The translations under genes and the position numbers were made by a program. Positions 1-13,799 of a stretch of DNA of 64,000 nt are shown piece after piece. Origin of the DNA: Tetragonia tetragonoides (lineage: Eukaryota > Streptophyta > Magnoliopsida > Caryophyllales > Aizoaceae); NCBI GenBank assembly GCA_038025085.1, contig CM076142.1, positions 5,369,501-5,433,500 on the forward strand, in the 5' to 3' direction. How positions within the stretch are numbered: position 1 is the first letter of the stretch; each line of letters starts with the position of its first letter. The notes below the pieces were generated by a model. It was not told the origin of the DNA. It saw only the letters and a list, made by a program, of their open reading frames with translations, and searched no databases.

Positions 1-617
1 CAGAAATTTTGAGTGTTGCATCCTGCAATTCTCCTTGTGCAATATGAACCGAATATTCATTGCCTGCCAAGAGTTCTAAATATAGTAGGAAAAAAGGAAG
101 CCCACACAGTTCAAAGCATTTCCAATAAGAAAACAGCATATGCTGCAAAGAAATTCTTAGCGTTTAAACTAACAGCAATAAGTTATTATCTCACACCAGT
201 TGCAGATAAATGTTACGACATTTGCAAAACAAAAGAAAATGAACAAAGGTAAACGGGTGCAAACTAAAACCATTACCAACTTTTCATGCACACCCTTTGA
301 TGATGGCCAGCAAGCAGCAGTTCAAGAAAACCATACACATCAAGAGTAATTGACTAATTGATAACTTAAGCAAAATTTAGCATCAGAAAAGCATATGCTA
401 CTATTATAATAAACACAATTGTCTTTGTTGACTAAGCAAAACAAAGTAGTAACATCTCCATCTCACTTGAACAACAAGCTAGAGCCTATATAAATAAACC
501 TACTAATAAGACAAGCAGACAGTAATAAATCTACCAATTTTAACCCTTCCGTACATTGGAAGTGGACAAGGAGAATGTAAGGTACGACTTTGCTCATCCG
601 TAATCTGGATGATTCAT
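1..617. other. Intergenic or 3' flank of the FLX-like gene
   Basis: AT-rich sequence holding the probable 3'UTR of the neighbouring minus-strand gene near 540-617. The only open frame of note (13-252, +) has no recognisable domain. I see no further gene. Confidence 0.5.
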
Positions 618-3095
618 TCATCTTCGTGCTCCACGAGGCTTCTCAATTCCACTCCATCCAGTAGATCCAGAACCATAGAGAGGAGCCTTGTCAGCACCGC
701 CCTAAAATCGTGTTACAGACATAATGGATTATACATGAAATTGAAAATCAAATAATGCTTAACCAAAAAAAAAAAAGGAAAAAGGAAAATAAATAAATTA
801 CCATATGATGGCCATAGGGGTCTCCATAAGGAGCGGGATAACCACCTTCTGGGCTGCTAAGCTTCATCCCATATGCTGCACCTTTGCGCCAAAGAAATTG
901 CATCAGCTACCACGCTAAACTAATAGGAGATGTAAATGCAGACATACCTTTCATATATGTCCTAGAAAAGTACTGAACATAAGCAACCCCAACCAAGAAG
1001 CCTGATTTATAATTACTATACAACTAACAACTTACCTATGACAAACATGTACTATCAAAGCATAAATCGTACCTATAATCATGCTGACTAACCTGTGGTT
1101 GTATGTGCACAAATCTCAACTTTTTTTTAAGAAGCGGGGGCCGCTAGGATGAAAGTGGTAATACACTATATAAACACTATCCCTACAGGATAGAAGTCAT
1201 TTACATCTAAACAAGACATATAACCTGTCACAAATGTCGCTTTATCACTCCGTAGCAGCCCCGATATATAGTAGTGTAATATACAAAGAGATGCTATGGC
1301 CTATGGGGCATATCCTACCACAAATTCTGTCAAACAACTCAATGCTGAAAACTCAGGTACCCTTTATTCTTGATTTCAGATAATATAAGTAATCCAATCA
1401 AGTTCAGTTACCCGAACACTCAAACTTCACCCTCCTAAAGCGATAAAATAAGAAGAAAAATTACGATTCTTGTTAGCAATAGCCTCCATTCCCTTATCAT
1501 ACAATCAGCCTAGAACGGCTTCACCATAAATGGAGATCAATTGAACAACATTCAGAACCAAAAGATGGTCATGCAGACTGCCGGGAAAATTTTGAAACCA
1601 GGGGAAGAAATATGAACTGACTATTAAAGTTAAAGAATCAAGCAACTGAGAAACATGGAAAGAGGGATTAACAAATGACTAATACTCTCTGAACCTTTCA
1701 CTTCCCTTGCCATGGCTTATCCTTTCAACAAAGACGAAATAATGACTAGAAGAATGCTTGGAATCCAGATTTTCATCCCGGAGATGTTCTCGAAAGGAAT
1801 TTTCATGGCATAATGTATGAAATTTTCAAAAGGATGGACCTAGAAAAGTGAAAGGGATACTTAAGAGAAACATTAGATATTTCCCTGAACCAATTTTCAC
1901 AGAAATATCTATCAGATACCTATTTGGGTACGAACAACTTCACCTTCACTAGCTAACAACGATAGAAGAAGATTGACCCAATGTTTTAAGTATTTCACAA
2001 GCCAATAGAAGACACCGACAGAAGATGCAATATGAAATAGACAACATCACTTGTACAACAACTCAGAGTTCAAGGAGTGTAGCAAATGGAATGGTTTTTA
2101 TATCTTTTAGACACAAAATAGATCTGAAAATGCTCAAATCCACATGCCATCAGCCATGACTTAGATGATTGAATCTCCTCATAATTAAGCTATCATTTCA
2201 ACAACAGCAAGTAGGGTGTTCTGATTAGCAAACCCCTACCAAGTACACCACTCAAAATTCTATAGATGTCACTCTATATTAAGGATTACTTACCAGAAGC
2301 CCATGGTCTAGCATTACCACTTGTAAGCTCAGCCCTCAGCTTTTCAACTTCACGTGTCACAGAAAGCAAATCATTTTGCATTGCTTGCTTCTGTTCCATG
2401 AGCACAATTCTAGACTTCTTTTCATAATCAATAGCACTTCTGCAGCACAAAAGTTTCACCCTTTCAGTAAAAGCAATAAAAATATGTTCTTGAAATCTAT
2501 TGGTATGCCGATTCCACTAAATTTAAATTGTTTAGTAGATGAAAGGGTCAACAGGCACAAACCTCGCATGCATCAGCTCCTGCTGCAGGCCTTCAACGTC
2601 AGCTCTCAAGTGTGGAATCTGTTTATTCTCAGCTTGTAGCTTCGCCAAATCCTTTGAAAATGACTGAACTTGTCCAACCAATTCTTGTCGTATCTTTTCT
2701 AGCTTCTGAACTTCACTACGCAGTTGCCCAACCTCCTTCTTCAAAGGTTCAGTCGCACGGAGCTCAGCCTCTAGCTTCAAACCTTTCTCGATGAGGTCCC
2801 TGGAATGCATATCTTGGTCAGCACGCATGTCAGAAATCATAAGATTCATTCGATGAATCTCTTCCCTCGCAGCACCCAACTCCTGCTGCAAAACCACCCT
2901 ATCGTCAGCGAGTCTTCTGTTGTCGTCTAAGAGCTTCCCCATCTCACCTCGTTGAATTTCAATTTCTTCCTCCAAAATGGCGGGATGGGGAGGTAGGGGC
3001 CTGGGCATTGGAGGACCCCTAACCATGTGCCCTCCAGGTGGGTACCCGCGTCTATCATTAAATGATTCAGGAGCCAAACGCTTTCTTCCAGACAT
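618..3095 (-). CDS. FLX-like coiled-coil protein (FLOWERING LOCUS C EXPRESSOR family)
   Basis: Coding exons read on the minus strand are 3095-2563, 2439-2294, 875-802 and 701-618. They join in phase to give 278 aa. The protein starts [11 protein letters not shown], has a Pro/Gly/Arg-rich N-terminus (residues about 15-40), then a long heptad-rich coiled coil (about 40-225) with family motifs such as [20 protein letters not shown] and [17 protein letters not shown], and ends in a Gly/Tyr-rich tail. FLX relatives act as nuclear scaffold partners of FRIGIDA-type complexes that promote FLC transcription in Arabidopsis; that role is family knowledge, not shown here. An in-frame ATG upstream at 3153-3155 was rejected because a TTTTAG acceptor at about 3115 and a donor at about 3692 suggest a 5'UTR intron. 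The third intron (876-2293) is 1.4 kb and looks non-coding. Which FLX-like paralogue this is cannot be decided. Confidence 0.88.
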
Positions 3096-3113
3096 TGCAA
3101 GCTTACCAGCAGC

Positions 3114-3693
3114 ACTAAAACCGAAAGGGGAAAAACAAGTGAAACTACTACCCACAGTTCAATATTGTTTTCAAAGTCCAAGGAACAAACAAAAGCTATA
3201 CAAACACGTATCAATCTCCCTAAAGGAGACTACTTACATTACTAGAAGATAATTTCCTTTTTATCAAGTTTCTTCACATTACACACATGAACTATCAAAA
3301 TAGCCAATTTCCCAATATTAAGCCAAAATCAGAAACGAACACCAAATTATGAACATCTTAAATAGCTTCCAGCTAAAGTATCAATTAGTATCTCAAAATC
3401 AAACAAGAACTACAAAAACCCTAATTGACAAATGCAATTTCTCAGGCTTCAGCAACTTTACTCATATGTACCTAATCTAATCGAGAAAAAGAACCCAACA
3501 AAGCGATATCAAAACCAAAAGACAATAAATTTCCTCAAATTCTCCGCTTTAAAATTTAGCTGGTGTTTCCCATTTAAGCGAATATACAATCCAAAATAAG
3601 GAAAACATAAAAAATCAAAGGTGAAATAGATTTCGATAAAAACAAACCTTAAAATAAAGCGAACAATTGTAAGAGAATTGATGATACGATACC
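3114..3693 (-). other. Probable 5'UTR intron of the FLX-like gene
   Basis: Reading the minus strand, a leader ending ATCTCAAG meets a GTATCG donor at 3692-3687, and a TTTTAG acceptor at 3115-3116 precedes a short leader before the ATG at 3095. The leader 5' of the donor contains GAGAGAGAA-type sequence. This is inferred from splice-site appearance only. Confidence 0.5.
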
Positions 3694-3900
3694 TTGAGAT
3701 GATGATTTCTCTAAAATTGAGAGAATTCAAGTTCTCTCTCCTCCTGTGTGTGTATGCTCTTGGAACCTGGAGGTGGCGTTGTTCCGTTGATGTGACTTGT
3801 AGCTTTCACACACAAATTTGGGCAAAATAACAATTCATACAACGGCGTCGGTTTAACACGTCAATAGTACTATGTTCGGAAGATATTTGTGGGCTACGAG

Positions 3901-4824
3901 TAGGGGTGAAAGTTTGGACTTTAGATTGGATTATGGCCTAGTCCAAATCCAATCTAAAAAATTTGGACTCGAAATTTTGAGTCCAAATCCAATCCAAATT
4001 AAATTTGGACTTTGTTTTTTTAGTCCGAATCCAATTCGAATTATTTTCCGTAATCCAATCTAATCTGAATAATCCAATTTTTTCCTCACTCAATTTTTTA
4101 CAACAATGTCCATTACTTAAAAAAAAAAGTTTATCGATAAGATAATAATACAAATGTCGAAGCCAACTACAAGTCAACAACATTCATTAAAAAAAATGCA
4201 AATTATGTAGTTTCAAAAGTGTTCAGTAATCTTCGTTTAATTGTACATGGAGAAGACAAATGTGTAAAGAGATAGCAAGTGGACGAGTGGTTTGCTACTA
4301 GGTTGCACTGACACAGATACGGACGCCGACACCGGCACGAGACAGACACGGGGAAGCGCCATTTAAGGGTGAAAAAAAAGTCTAATAGGTGTCATGTCTA
4401 GGTGTCGGTGTCGTGTCCTATCCGAGTGTCGGACACGCGACAAGGCACCTATGTAAGGTGTCCGTGCTTCATAGGTTTGCTAAGCCGTGACTTGTTGTCT
4501 GAAAGGGCTTTTCTCTCTTAATTTATATATGATTATATTGTTGCCTTCAATCCCTTAGGTTTTAATTTGTAATTTATACTTTTTATTTTGAGCTAGTATC
4601 ATTTTTGGATTATTTGTATTTTCGTTTATTAATTTATATCTAATTTGGATTGGATTGGATTGGATTGGATTATTAGACTCAGAAAGGGTGAGTCCGAATC
4701 CAATCTGAAAATCCAATAAATATTTTTTTACAAGTCCGAATTCAATCTGAAATTCAAAAAGTCCAATCCGAATTGCCTAATTTAAATTGGATTTTGGATC
4801 TAATCCAAATAAGTTTCACCCCTA
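3901..4824. mobile_element. hAT-like non-autonomous element with 8-bp target duplication
   Basis: The ends are inverted repeats: TAGGGGTGAAA at the left and TTTCACCCCTA at the right. Flanks are GCTACGAG (3893-3900) and GCTACTAG (4825-4832), an 8-bp target duplication with one mismatch, as expected for hAT transposons. The interior is rich in repeats of the type TTGGATT/AATCCAA and their complements near both ends, so the ends can pair over a long distance. No transposase frame is visible. Another TIR-bearing insertion lies inside at about 4301-4473. Confidence 0.8.
4301..4473. mobile_element. Nested small palindromic TIR element
   Basis: This sits inside the hAT-like element. The left end reads GCACTGACACAGATACGGAC and the right end reads GGTGTCCGTGCTTCA, whose complement GAAGCACGGACACC resembles the left end. 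Inner sequence GGTGTCGGTGTCGTGTCC pairs with GACGCCGACACCGGCACGAG. TAGGTTGC (4299-4306) and TAGGTTTGC (4472-4480) may be an imperfect target duplication. The superfamily was not determined. Confidence 0.55.
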
Positions 4825-4832
4825 GCTACTAG

Positions 4833-6310
4833 CTTTAGGACCAAAATTGAGCCGTTATTGTATTTAGGTCTTAGGAGCATAACCCCTCTTGATCCAAATA
4901 GCCTAGGTAAACCGGTCAAACCAACAAAAGAAAGCTTAGTCCCTATATTTCTAAGTAACCATGATTTATTATGATTTAACACAATACTTGCTCCTGATTA
5001 TAAGTCAACCTTTTAACTCTAGGGACATTAAACCCCTTTTAACTCTAGAGACATTAGGCCCCATAAGGAAATTCGAGCTACTCGTGAAGTATTTGTATGA
5101 GTTAATTATTCAAATACTCTTGAACATCAATGAAATGTGTTTGTTGGAAGAAAAAAGAAATTAATGCGGTTTGAATATTTCTAAAATATATTATTTATAT
5201 TTGTTTTTTCAATTCCATACATGGTGATCCTCTGTTTATATTGATATGTTAATGATGAATTAGATAGCTTATTCTCGAGAGTTACTAGATTTTGTTTGAA
5301 TATAATAGAACTAACTCGTTAATTAACAAAACCCTATTGTGAAAATAATAAGTGTAATGGAGTATTGATTAGAAAACTTGTAGAGACAAATTATAGTGCA
5401 AATCTTGTGTCATTGTGTGAGACCAACTTATCGGAAAAATGGGGTCACTGTTTACAATGTAGGGGTCACTTATTATGAGTCATGAGTCGTAACCCTTGTT
5501 TCACTAAAAAGTAACCCTCGTCATACCAAAAGTTACGGAAAGATCATCTAAAACAAGTTTTTGTGAAAATAATTTTCATAATTTTGCTTTGGTTCGAGGA
5601 CAATATCTAATTTATAAGTTGATTAAATTATAATCATTATATTGCTTAATTTTGCTTTTATAAGTTGAAAAATTCATAATTTTCAGCAAATCGTATTTCG
5701 CTACTCCTTTTATTAAACAAATCTCACCCGCGATCAAATCATTTTACTATATTTAAGATAATGGTAATATCAAAAAAAGCAAAATTAAACAAGACAATGA
5801 TTATAATGTAATAAACTTATAAATTAAAGGCAAAACAATTTGCTGGTATATAATGAATTCATTCGCTGATCTTGTAGGGACCAAATTATGAACATTACAA
5901 TCATTTTCATTTGCCAAACCACTACCTAACAGCAGAAAGTTCCCCCCTAATGACCTTTTAATTATTGTTGTACATTCAAGGTAAAGGGGCAAAAAAGATA
6001 GCAAAAAAGATGGGACCCCTAGGGAAAAGAAACTGAAATGTATATTACATAATGTATTTCCTATTTTAAAATTTAAAAAAAAAAGAAAAGAAAAGAGAAG
6101 GGGGTTGTATATGAGAGGACAAATGTGTCAGCATGTGATGCCCACCCACACGTGTGCCACTGCAGGAAAATTTTGTTTGGTGGCTCCAATATGTCATCTA
6201 AAAATTCTGTGATTGCATAAAAGTGAGAGAGAAAGAAGTCCCCATTGAACGAGTCTTCCCTTTGCCTTTTGTTGTTTGTTGGCCAAATTTGTTGCTTAGC
6301 TTGCCTAACC
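4833..6310. other. Intergenic region downstream of the P450 gene
   Basis: AT-rich DNA without a supported gene. Positions 5416-5572 carry a copy of a dispersed repeat listed separately. A purine-rich run lies at about 6068-6105. Nothing else was recognised. Confidence 0.5.
5416..5572 (+). repeat. Dispersed MITE-like repeat, TGTGAGACCAACTTAT family, copy 1
   Basis: It begins TGTGAGACCAACTTATC and contains GGGGTCACT...GGGGTCACTTATT, followed by a run of CACTAAAAAGTAACCC and ACAAGTTTTTGTG. The same layout occurs at 42016-42182, so this is a dispersed family. Ends of the type CTTGTGTGAGAC(G)GTC are known from small plant MITEs; here the ends have decayed. Confidence 0.5.
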
Positions 6311-9032
<2,722 letters not shown>

Positions 9033-9102
9033 TTTTCTGGCTTGGCTTAATTAGCTGCACTTTTCTGCTCAGTTTTAGAGCTTTATAGCACAGTGTGCTC
9101 TC

Positions 9103-9110
9103 ATTTTATA
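9103..9110 (-). promoter_or_regulatory. Putative TATA box of the CYP90D gene
   Basis: On the minus strand the sequence reads TATAAAAT about 70 bp upstream of the ATG at 9032, a plausible core promoter position giving a leader of roughly 40 nt. Inferred from sequence and spacing only. Confidence 0.5.
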
Positions 9111-9502
9111 TGCCTAAGCTTGTGCCTTGGTGTATGGGGGCCAACCAAAATTAATCATGTATGTATATACTTGTGGACCTGTGGTACTTGGGAGTGATGA
9201 TTTTGCATGGATATGCGCACGCGCGCCGAAGAGAGAAACGAATACAAATAGAATCATTGATTGCTATCAAAGGAAGGGACTTGGGCAGTTCGGCTAGTAT
9301 AGCGATTATGGAATCGGTTTAGTTCAGTTCAGCTGTTTAGTTTAGTGATCTACTTTTTTTCTTCTCGCTATTCACTTTAGGAAATCGGAGTTCGGTTTAA
9401 TTCGACGACACTCTAGTTTTCCATGTAGGTAGGAGCATCAAAGTGTGGCGCTGTAATCAAAAGCATCTAGTAGAGCACTACGAGTATAATATTTGCTGCT
9501 TG

Positions 9503-9533
<31 letters not shown>

Positions 9534-9974
9534 GAAGATGCTTTACTATTTGTTATGACTTATGACTGATAAATTACTACCCCTGTGAAAAGGAAAACAG
9601 ACTAATATACTAAAGTGTGATTGAGTTTATTTTAAATTTGGAGGTATGAGATGATTAGGGAGTACTACATATAAACTAAAGTAGGCAGGATACAAAAAGA
9701 ATGATTTGAATCATGTATAGTGATTAATTAAACATACCCAGGGCTAGAGGAGATGTTGGTCCAGCAGTTAAGGTTAAATGAATGATGGAATTTACGCTTT
9801 TGCTTGGGGTTGGTTTGTCTTAACTCATGACTCAAGTCAAACTGTTTTTACAGAGAGCCACAGAAATATATGTGATGTACACCAACATTAGTGTGCGTGT
9901 GTATCCCGGGTTTTGTGGGCTTTGGTTGGATTACCCAAATTCCAAAGGCGGTTTTAACGTTTTTATTGTCAGCA
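9111..9974. other. Intergenic DNA with long poly(T) tract
   Basis: Upstream of the P450 gene. It contains a T run of about 30 bases at 9503-9530, possibly the tail of an antisense retroposon. No gene was recognised. Confidence 0.5.
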
Positions 9975-9975
9975 T

Positions 9976-10665
9976 GTCTTGTGTGGACTTAGTCCACCGT
10001 GGACCAAGTAATTTTGAAGGGTGGCTCCAAATGAAGTAGAGGGTGGCTCCTGGTAAAGTAGAGGGTAACTCCAAGTGAAGTAATTTTGAGTAATTTTGAG
10101 TAATTTTGAGGAGTGGCTCCAGGTGAAGTAAGGGGTGGCTCCAGGTAAAGTAGGAGGTGACTCCAGGTGAAGTAGGGGTAGTGCCAAGTATAAATTTGAG
10201 GGGTGGCTCTACGTGAAGTAGGGGTGCCTCCACTTTTAGAGGGGGGTGGCTCCAGGTGAAATAGGGGGTGACTCCAAATATTGGTCCACCATGGACTAAG
10301 TCCACACAAGTTTTTGTATTTTGTTGTAGTTTTGGTTGGCCCCCATACTTCCCAAATGCCATTACAAAAACTTGGGTGGATTTAGCCCATGATGAACCAA
10401 TACTTAGAGTCACTCCCTACTTCATCTGGAGTCACTCCTTCTAAAAGTGGAGCCACCTCCCTCTAAAAGTGAAACCACCCCTACTCCACCTAGAGCCACT
10501 CCTCAAATTTATACTTGGCACCCTTACTTTACCTGAAACCACCCTTACTTCACCTGTAGCCACCCCTCAAAATTACTTCACCTGGAGCCACCCCCTGCTT
10601 TACCTAAAACCACCCCTCAAAATTACTTGGTCCGCGGTGGACTAAGTCAACACAAGACATGTTGA
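9976..10665. mobile_element. Dimeric fold-back (palindromic) element with subrepeat arms
   Basis: Two units lie side by side. Unit 1 (about 9976-10308) is bounded by CTTGTGTGGACTTAGTCC at the left and GGACTAAGTCCACACAAG at the right. Unit 2 (about 10368-10665) is bounded by CTTGGGTGGATTTAGCCC and GGACTAAGTCAACACAAG. The outer ends of the pair are also inverted repeats of each other over about 40 bp. Arms of unit 1 are arrays of a roughly 20-bp word like GGTGGCTCCAGGTGAAGTAG; arms of unit 2 carry its complement. The arrays can therefore fold into one long hairpin. No transposase frame is present. Superfamily and target duplication were not resolved. Confidence 0.75.
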
Positions 10666-10682
10666 ATGCCATAGTTTACTAG

Positions 10683-11224
10683 TAGAGCTGATCATAGACG
10701 GGACGACCCGAAAAGCCCGACCCTCCCGTCCCGTAATTTGGGCGGGTATGGACAAGGTTTTTGGGAAAAAAATTTAATGGCCGGGCTTTACCCTACCTGT
10801 TTAAATAAATGGGTGGACAAGGACAACACAAAATAATCCGTGGGCGAGCCCGTCCGGCCTGTTTAATATTTTTTATTTAAAAAATTGTAAGCTTTTTTGT
10901 TTGTTTCGTATTGCTAAGACTAATTTTGTATGAGAAAATATCAAAATTATGATTATGTGGAGTAGTACGCTTGATTTGGAGTTAGATTGCATACTAATAA
11001 TAAAAATATTATCACAAACAAAGAAAAAATCTTAAAATTTAATTAGAATTTTTTTTTAAAATCCCGTTAGCCCATGGGCAAGCCCGCCTGTTAATAGGGC
11101 GGGCCATGGCAACAATTTTGAGCCCTGATGAACGGACAAGGACAACAAATTTTAGACCCGTTGGACAATTTTTTCGTCAAAAGCCGACCCATATCCAGCC
11201 CAAACCATCAAATGATCACCTCTA
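10683..11224. mobile_element. hAT-like non-autonomous element with perfect 8-bp target duplication
   Basis: The element begins TAGAGCTGATCAT and ends ATGATCACCTCTA. It is flanked on both sides by the exact duplication TTTACTAG (10675-10682 and 11225-11232). The interior is rich in GGGCGGGC- and CCCGTCC-type words near the ends, common in small hAT elements of plants. There is no coding capacity. Confidence 0.88.
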
Positions 11225-11730
11225 TTTACTAGTGACTAGCGAGAATCCTATCTCACTTTGAGTGTCATTTTTCGTCACAAATTATTCAAAAAGCGGGCAT
11301 GTACTAGATGTGAACCGGGCTCGACATGATTTCTGTGTCCATGAAATTTTCCGCCAAGCGGGTTTGGGCCAGACTAACGGTTGCTTCCTATAAAATCACC
11401 AAAAAAATATTGTATGTCCAAACTCACCCTTTTTCAGAGCTGAGTTTACAGGGGGGTCCCGCCCATGAACAATTCTACGCCACTTATATAATTGATATAT
11501 ATTTAATTTTGTTTGTTGTTAAATTGGGAAGAATGACAAAATCACAAATAATCTGAATATGCAACATAGCGAGCAGTATATAAAATTGAATAGGTGATCC
11601 AAAGTGATTTTTTACGTTGTTGTAGTTTTGGCGTCAGAATTTCAAAATGCCATTTTTAACGTCTAGGTTTGGGTAATATCTAATCATGAACACAAGAAGA
11701 AAAGCATGGTCACACAGGAACAATCTATTT

Positions 11731-11735
11731 TATAT

Positions 11736-11821
<86 letters not shown>
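11731..11821. repeat. (TA)n microsatellite
   Basis: About 90 bp of nearly perfect TA dinucleotides near the 5' end of the Helitron-like element. The Tyr-Ile open frame across it is an artefact. Confidence 0.95.
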
Positions 11822-11825
<4 letters not shown>

Positions 11826-12139
11826 AATGTGCACCGTGCTACATTGACACGTAGGATTTGACACATAAGCAAATATTTTACATGTCATTATATATTTTAT
11901 TTTTATTTTGATTAGGAGTCATCATTTATTTTAGGTGCATGTATCTCTATTGATGCAATTTAATTCTTACATAATATTCATTAAAAATTTATTTCATTTA
12001 TGTATATTAGGGAATGTATCTAATAAATCATTGCATTAATTAATCAATGGCATAAAAAAAATATTTTTATAGGAAACGAAATATATTTATTTATAAAAGT
12101 GTGCATCACACAAGGCATGCAACTAGAATTAAACAGCAA

Positions 12140-12397
12140 ACCAAGAAAGTTAATTTGAGTATAGAAAGGATGATGTCCATAGATTAGTAATTTCGTAGCA
12201 AGATGTGACATAGGCGAAAACAGGATACCAAGAAAGTTGATTTGAGTATAGAAAGGATGAGGTTCATAGATTGGTAATTTCGTAACAAGATGTGACATAG
12301 GCGAAAATAGGATACCAAGAAACTTAATTTGAGTATAGAAAGGATGAGGTCGATAGATTAGTAGTTTCGTAGCAAGATGTGACTTAGGCGAAAAAAT
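12140..12397. repeat. 87-bp tandem repeat, three copies
   Basis: Copies start at 12140, 12227 and 12314, each beginning ACCAAGAAA(G/C)TT and containing TTTGAGTATAGAAAGGATGA and ATTTCGTA(G/A)CAAGATGTGAC. The period is exactly 87 bp. The third copy ends at about 12397. Confidence 0.92.
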
Positions 12398-13261
12398 TAT
12401 TGCAAGTTTATACCAATAAGAAAAATTTAGTTATTATAAACACACAAACCGTGCATCGCACGGAAATATAACTAGTAATGATCTAATACTAAACATGACT
12501 ACGATCATTAGTTTTAGATGACATATTTGTTGCACACGTATCCTTGTAATATACAACAAGCACATCATCATAAGCAAATCAATGATGAGATACACCTCAT
12601 CCAACCCGTGTAGCTATCGGCTACATCATTATTTTTGTTTTTTTGTTTAACAAAGTAATAGACACCTCTATTTTAAGGAGAAAAAAACTAATTTTTCTTC
12701 CCTTTTTTGTGGTTACAATGGAGACACAACACAAAAGTCTACAAAAATTGAACCCTCGGGCTCACACTTAAGAGATGATACAACTTAAAAGTATAAAAAA
12801 AGTTTACAAGGTCCATGAATTAAAGACGAGACAACACGTTTTCAAGAATTGAAACGTCAATCTCAAATTTCAGAGATAATGTGCCCAATAACTACAATTA
12901 ATACTCCTTAGAATATCTCTTGTTTATTTACTAAATATAATGTTGATAACTTGTCCTATTTCAACCCGTCAACCTAACTCCCTACAAGTTTGGTCAAGTA
13001 CCCCCGATTTCCTTTACAAAGAAACTTGAAGTTCCTTAAAATTGGACCCGAAAATGCCTTAGGTAAGTGATGAACCTAAGAGATTGGTCACTAATATGTA
13101 TAGAATCTATATACTTGTACACCAAGCAAAATCCAAGATTTGTTCGTTGGGAAAGATCTCAAATCTAGCAGGGTTTTGTTGAGCACAAGTTGAAGCAAAT
13201 TGAACATATATACCAATATAGAAACATATGCACCATACCATACATTAATTAATAAAACATT

Positions 13262-13332
13262 TACAAGCCAGCGCGGGGGATAGTCACTGTAGTCGACGGT
13301 GGATACCCTTGGTTGTGAACCAAAAAAAAATA
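13262..13332 (+). mobile_element. 5'-truncated SINE with 15-bp target duplication
   Basis: It contains ACAAGCCAGCGCGGGGGATAG and GGTGGATACCCTTGGTTG, then a short A-rich tail. The flanks are identical: AATTAATAAAACATT at 13247-13261 and 13333-13347. The same 3' body occurs at 33960-34030 in a longer copy. Confidence 0.85.
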
Positions 13333-13645
13333 AATTAATAAAACATTCCAAAGGAAAATCATGAGGTGTATATGGTGATCAAATGGGGTGGATATCTAAA
13401 TATGAAGGTCCCTACAAGCATGATTGTCTCGTGGCACAGTGGATTAAGCTAAGGGTACGTCCTCAATCAGCTGGTGTCCAGGCCCCCCGTGCATTCATGT
13501 GAATAATATAAGTCATACTCGATTCAATCTAAGCTCACATTCCCCATCATTTCATTCCCTCTCAAATCCACACATCTCCTCAAAGGCCAACGGTTTGATG
13601 TTACTTTAATTTGATTATATTATATTACTAGTTAATCGTTGGTTT

Positions 13646-13785
13646 TTTACAAAAACTCGTATAAAACGATTTTATTATGACTTTTACAGGATAGTGTTTA
13701 AAATTGTTCAAGATAAGTAATTTCTATATTTCTAAATAGTTACCACATTTTACTATGAGTTGGTCTCATACAAGACATGCTTGTA
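13646..13785 (-). repeat. Dispersed MITE-like repeat related to the TGTGAGACCAACTTAT family
   Basis: It contains AAAAACTCGTATAAAACG at one side and GAGTTGGTCTCATACAAG at the other, with TTTCTAAATAGTTACCACA between. This is the mirror arrangement of the copies at 5416 and 42016. Confidence 0.45.
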
Positions 13786-13799
13786 TACAGTATAGTGTT

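Larger units (their letters stand above)
11724..12475 (+). mobile_element. Helitron-like non-autonomous element
   Basis: The 3' end shows the Helitron signature: a hairpin CCGTGC-atc-GCACGG followed about 10 nt later by CTAG (12472-12475) and then T. The proposed 5' end is TCTATTTTATATATA, preceded by A, so the insertion lies between A and T as Helitrons do. There are no terminal inverted repeats or target duplication. It carries a long (TA)n tract and an 87-bp tandem repeat. A second, degenerate hairpin plus CTAG occurs inside (about 12092-12126). No Rep/helicase frame is present. Confidence 0.7.

Noticed and set aside
9931..10413. 160-aa frame (-) rich in WSHP and LLHLEPP repeats
   Set aside because: It is a translation of the inverted subrepeat arrays of the fold-back element; all frames there look repetitive and no domain is present.
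11684..11872. Tyr-Ile repeat frame (-)
   Set aside because: Created by the (TA)n microsatellite.
12140..12397. CRISPR-like array
   Set aside because: Units are 87 bp, contiguous and without unique spacers; it is a simple tandem repeat inside a plant transposon.
13424..13560. SINE with A box TGGCACAGTGG and B box GATTCAATC
   Set aside because: The boxes are about 90 bp apart, too far for a normal tRNA promoter, and no tail or duplication was found.
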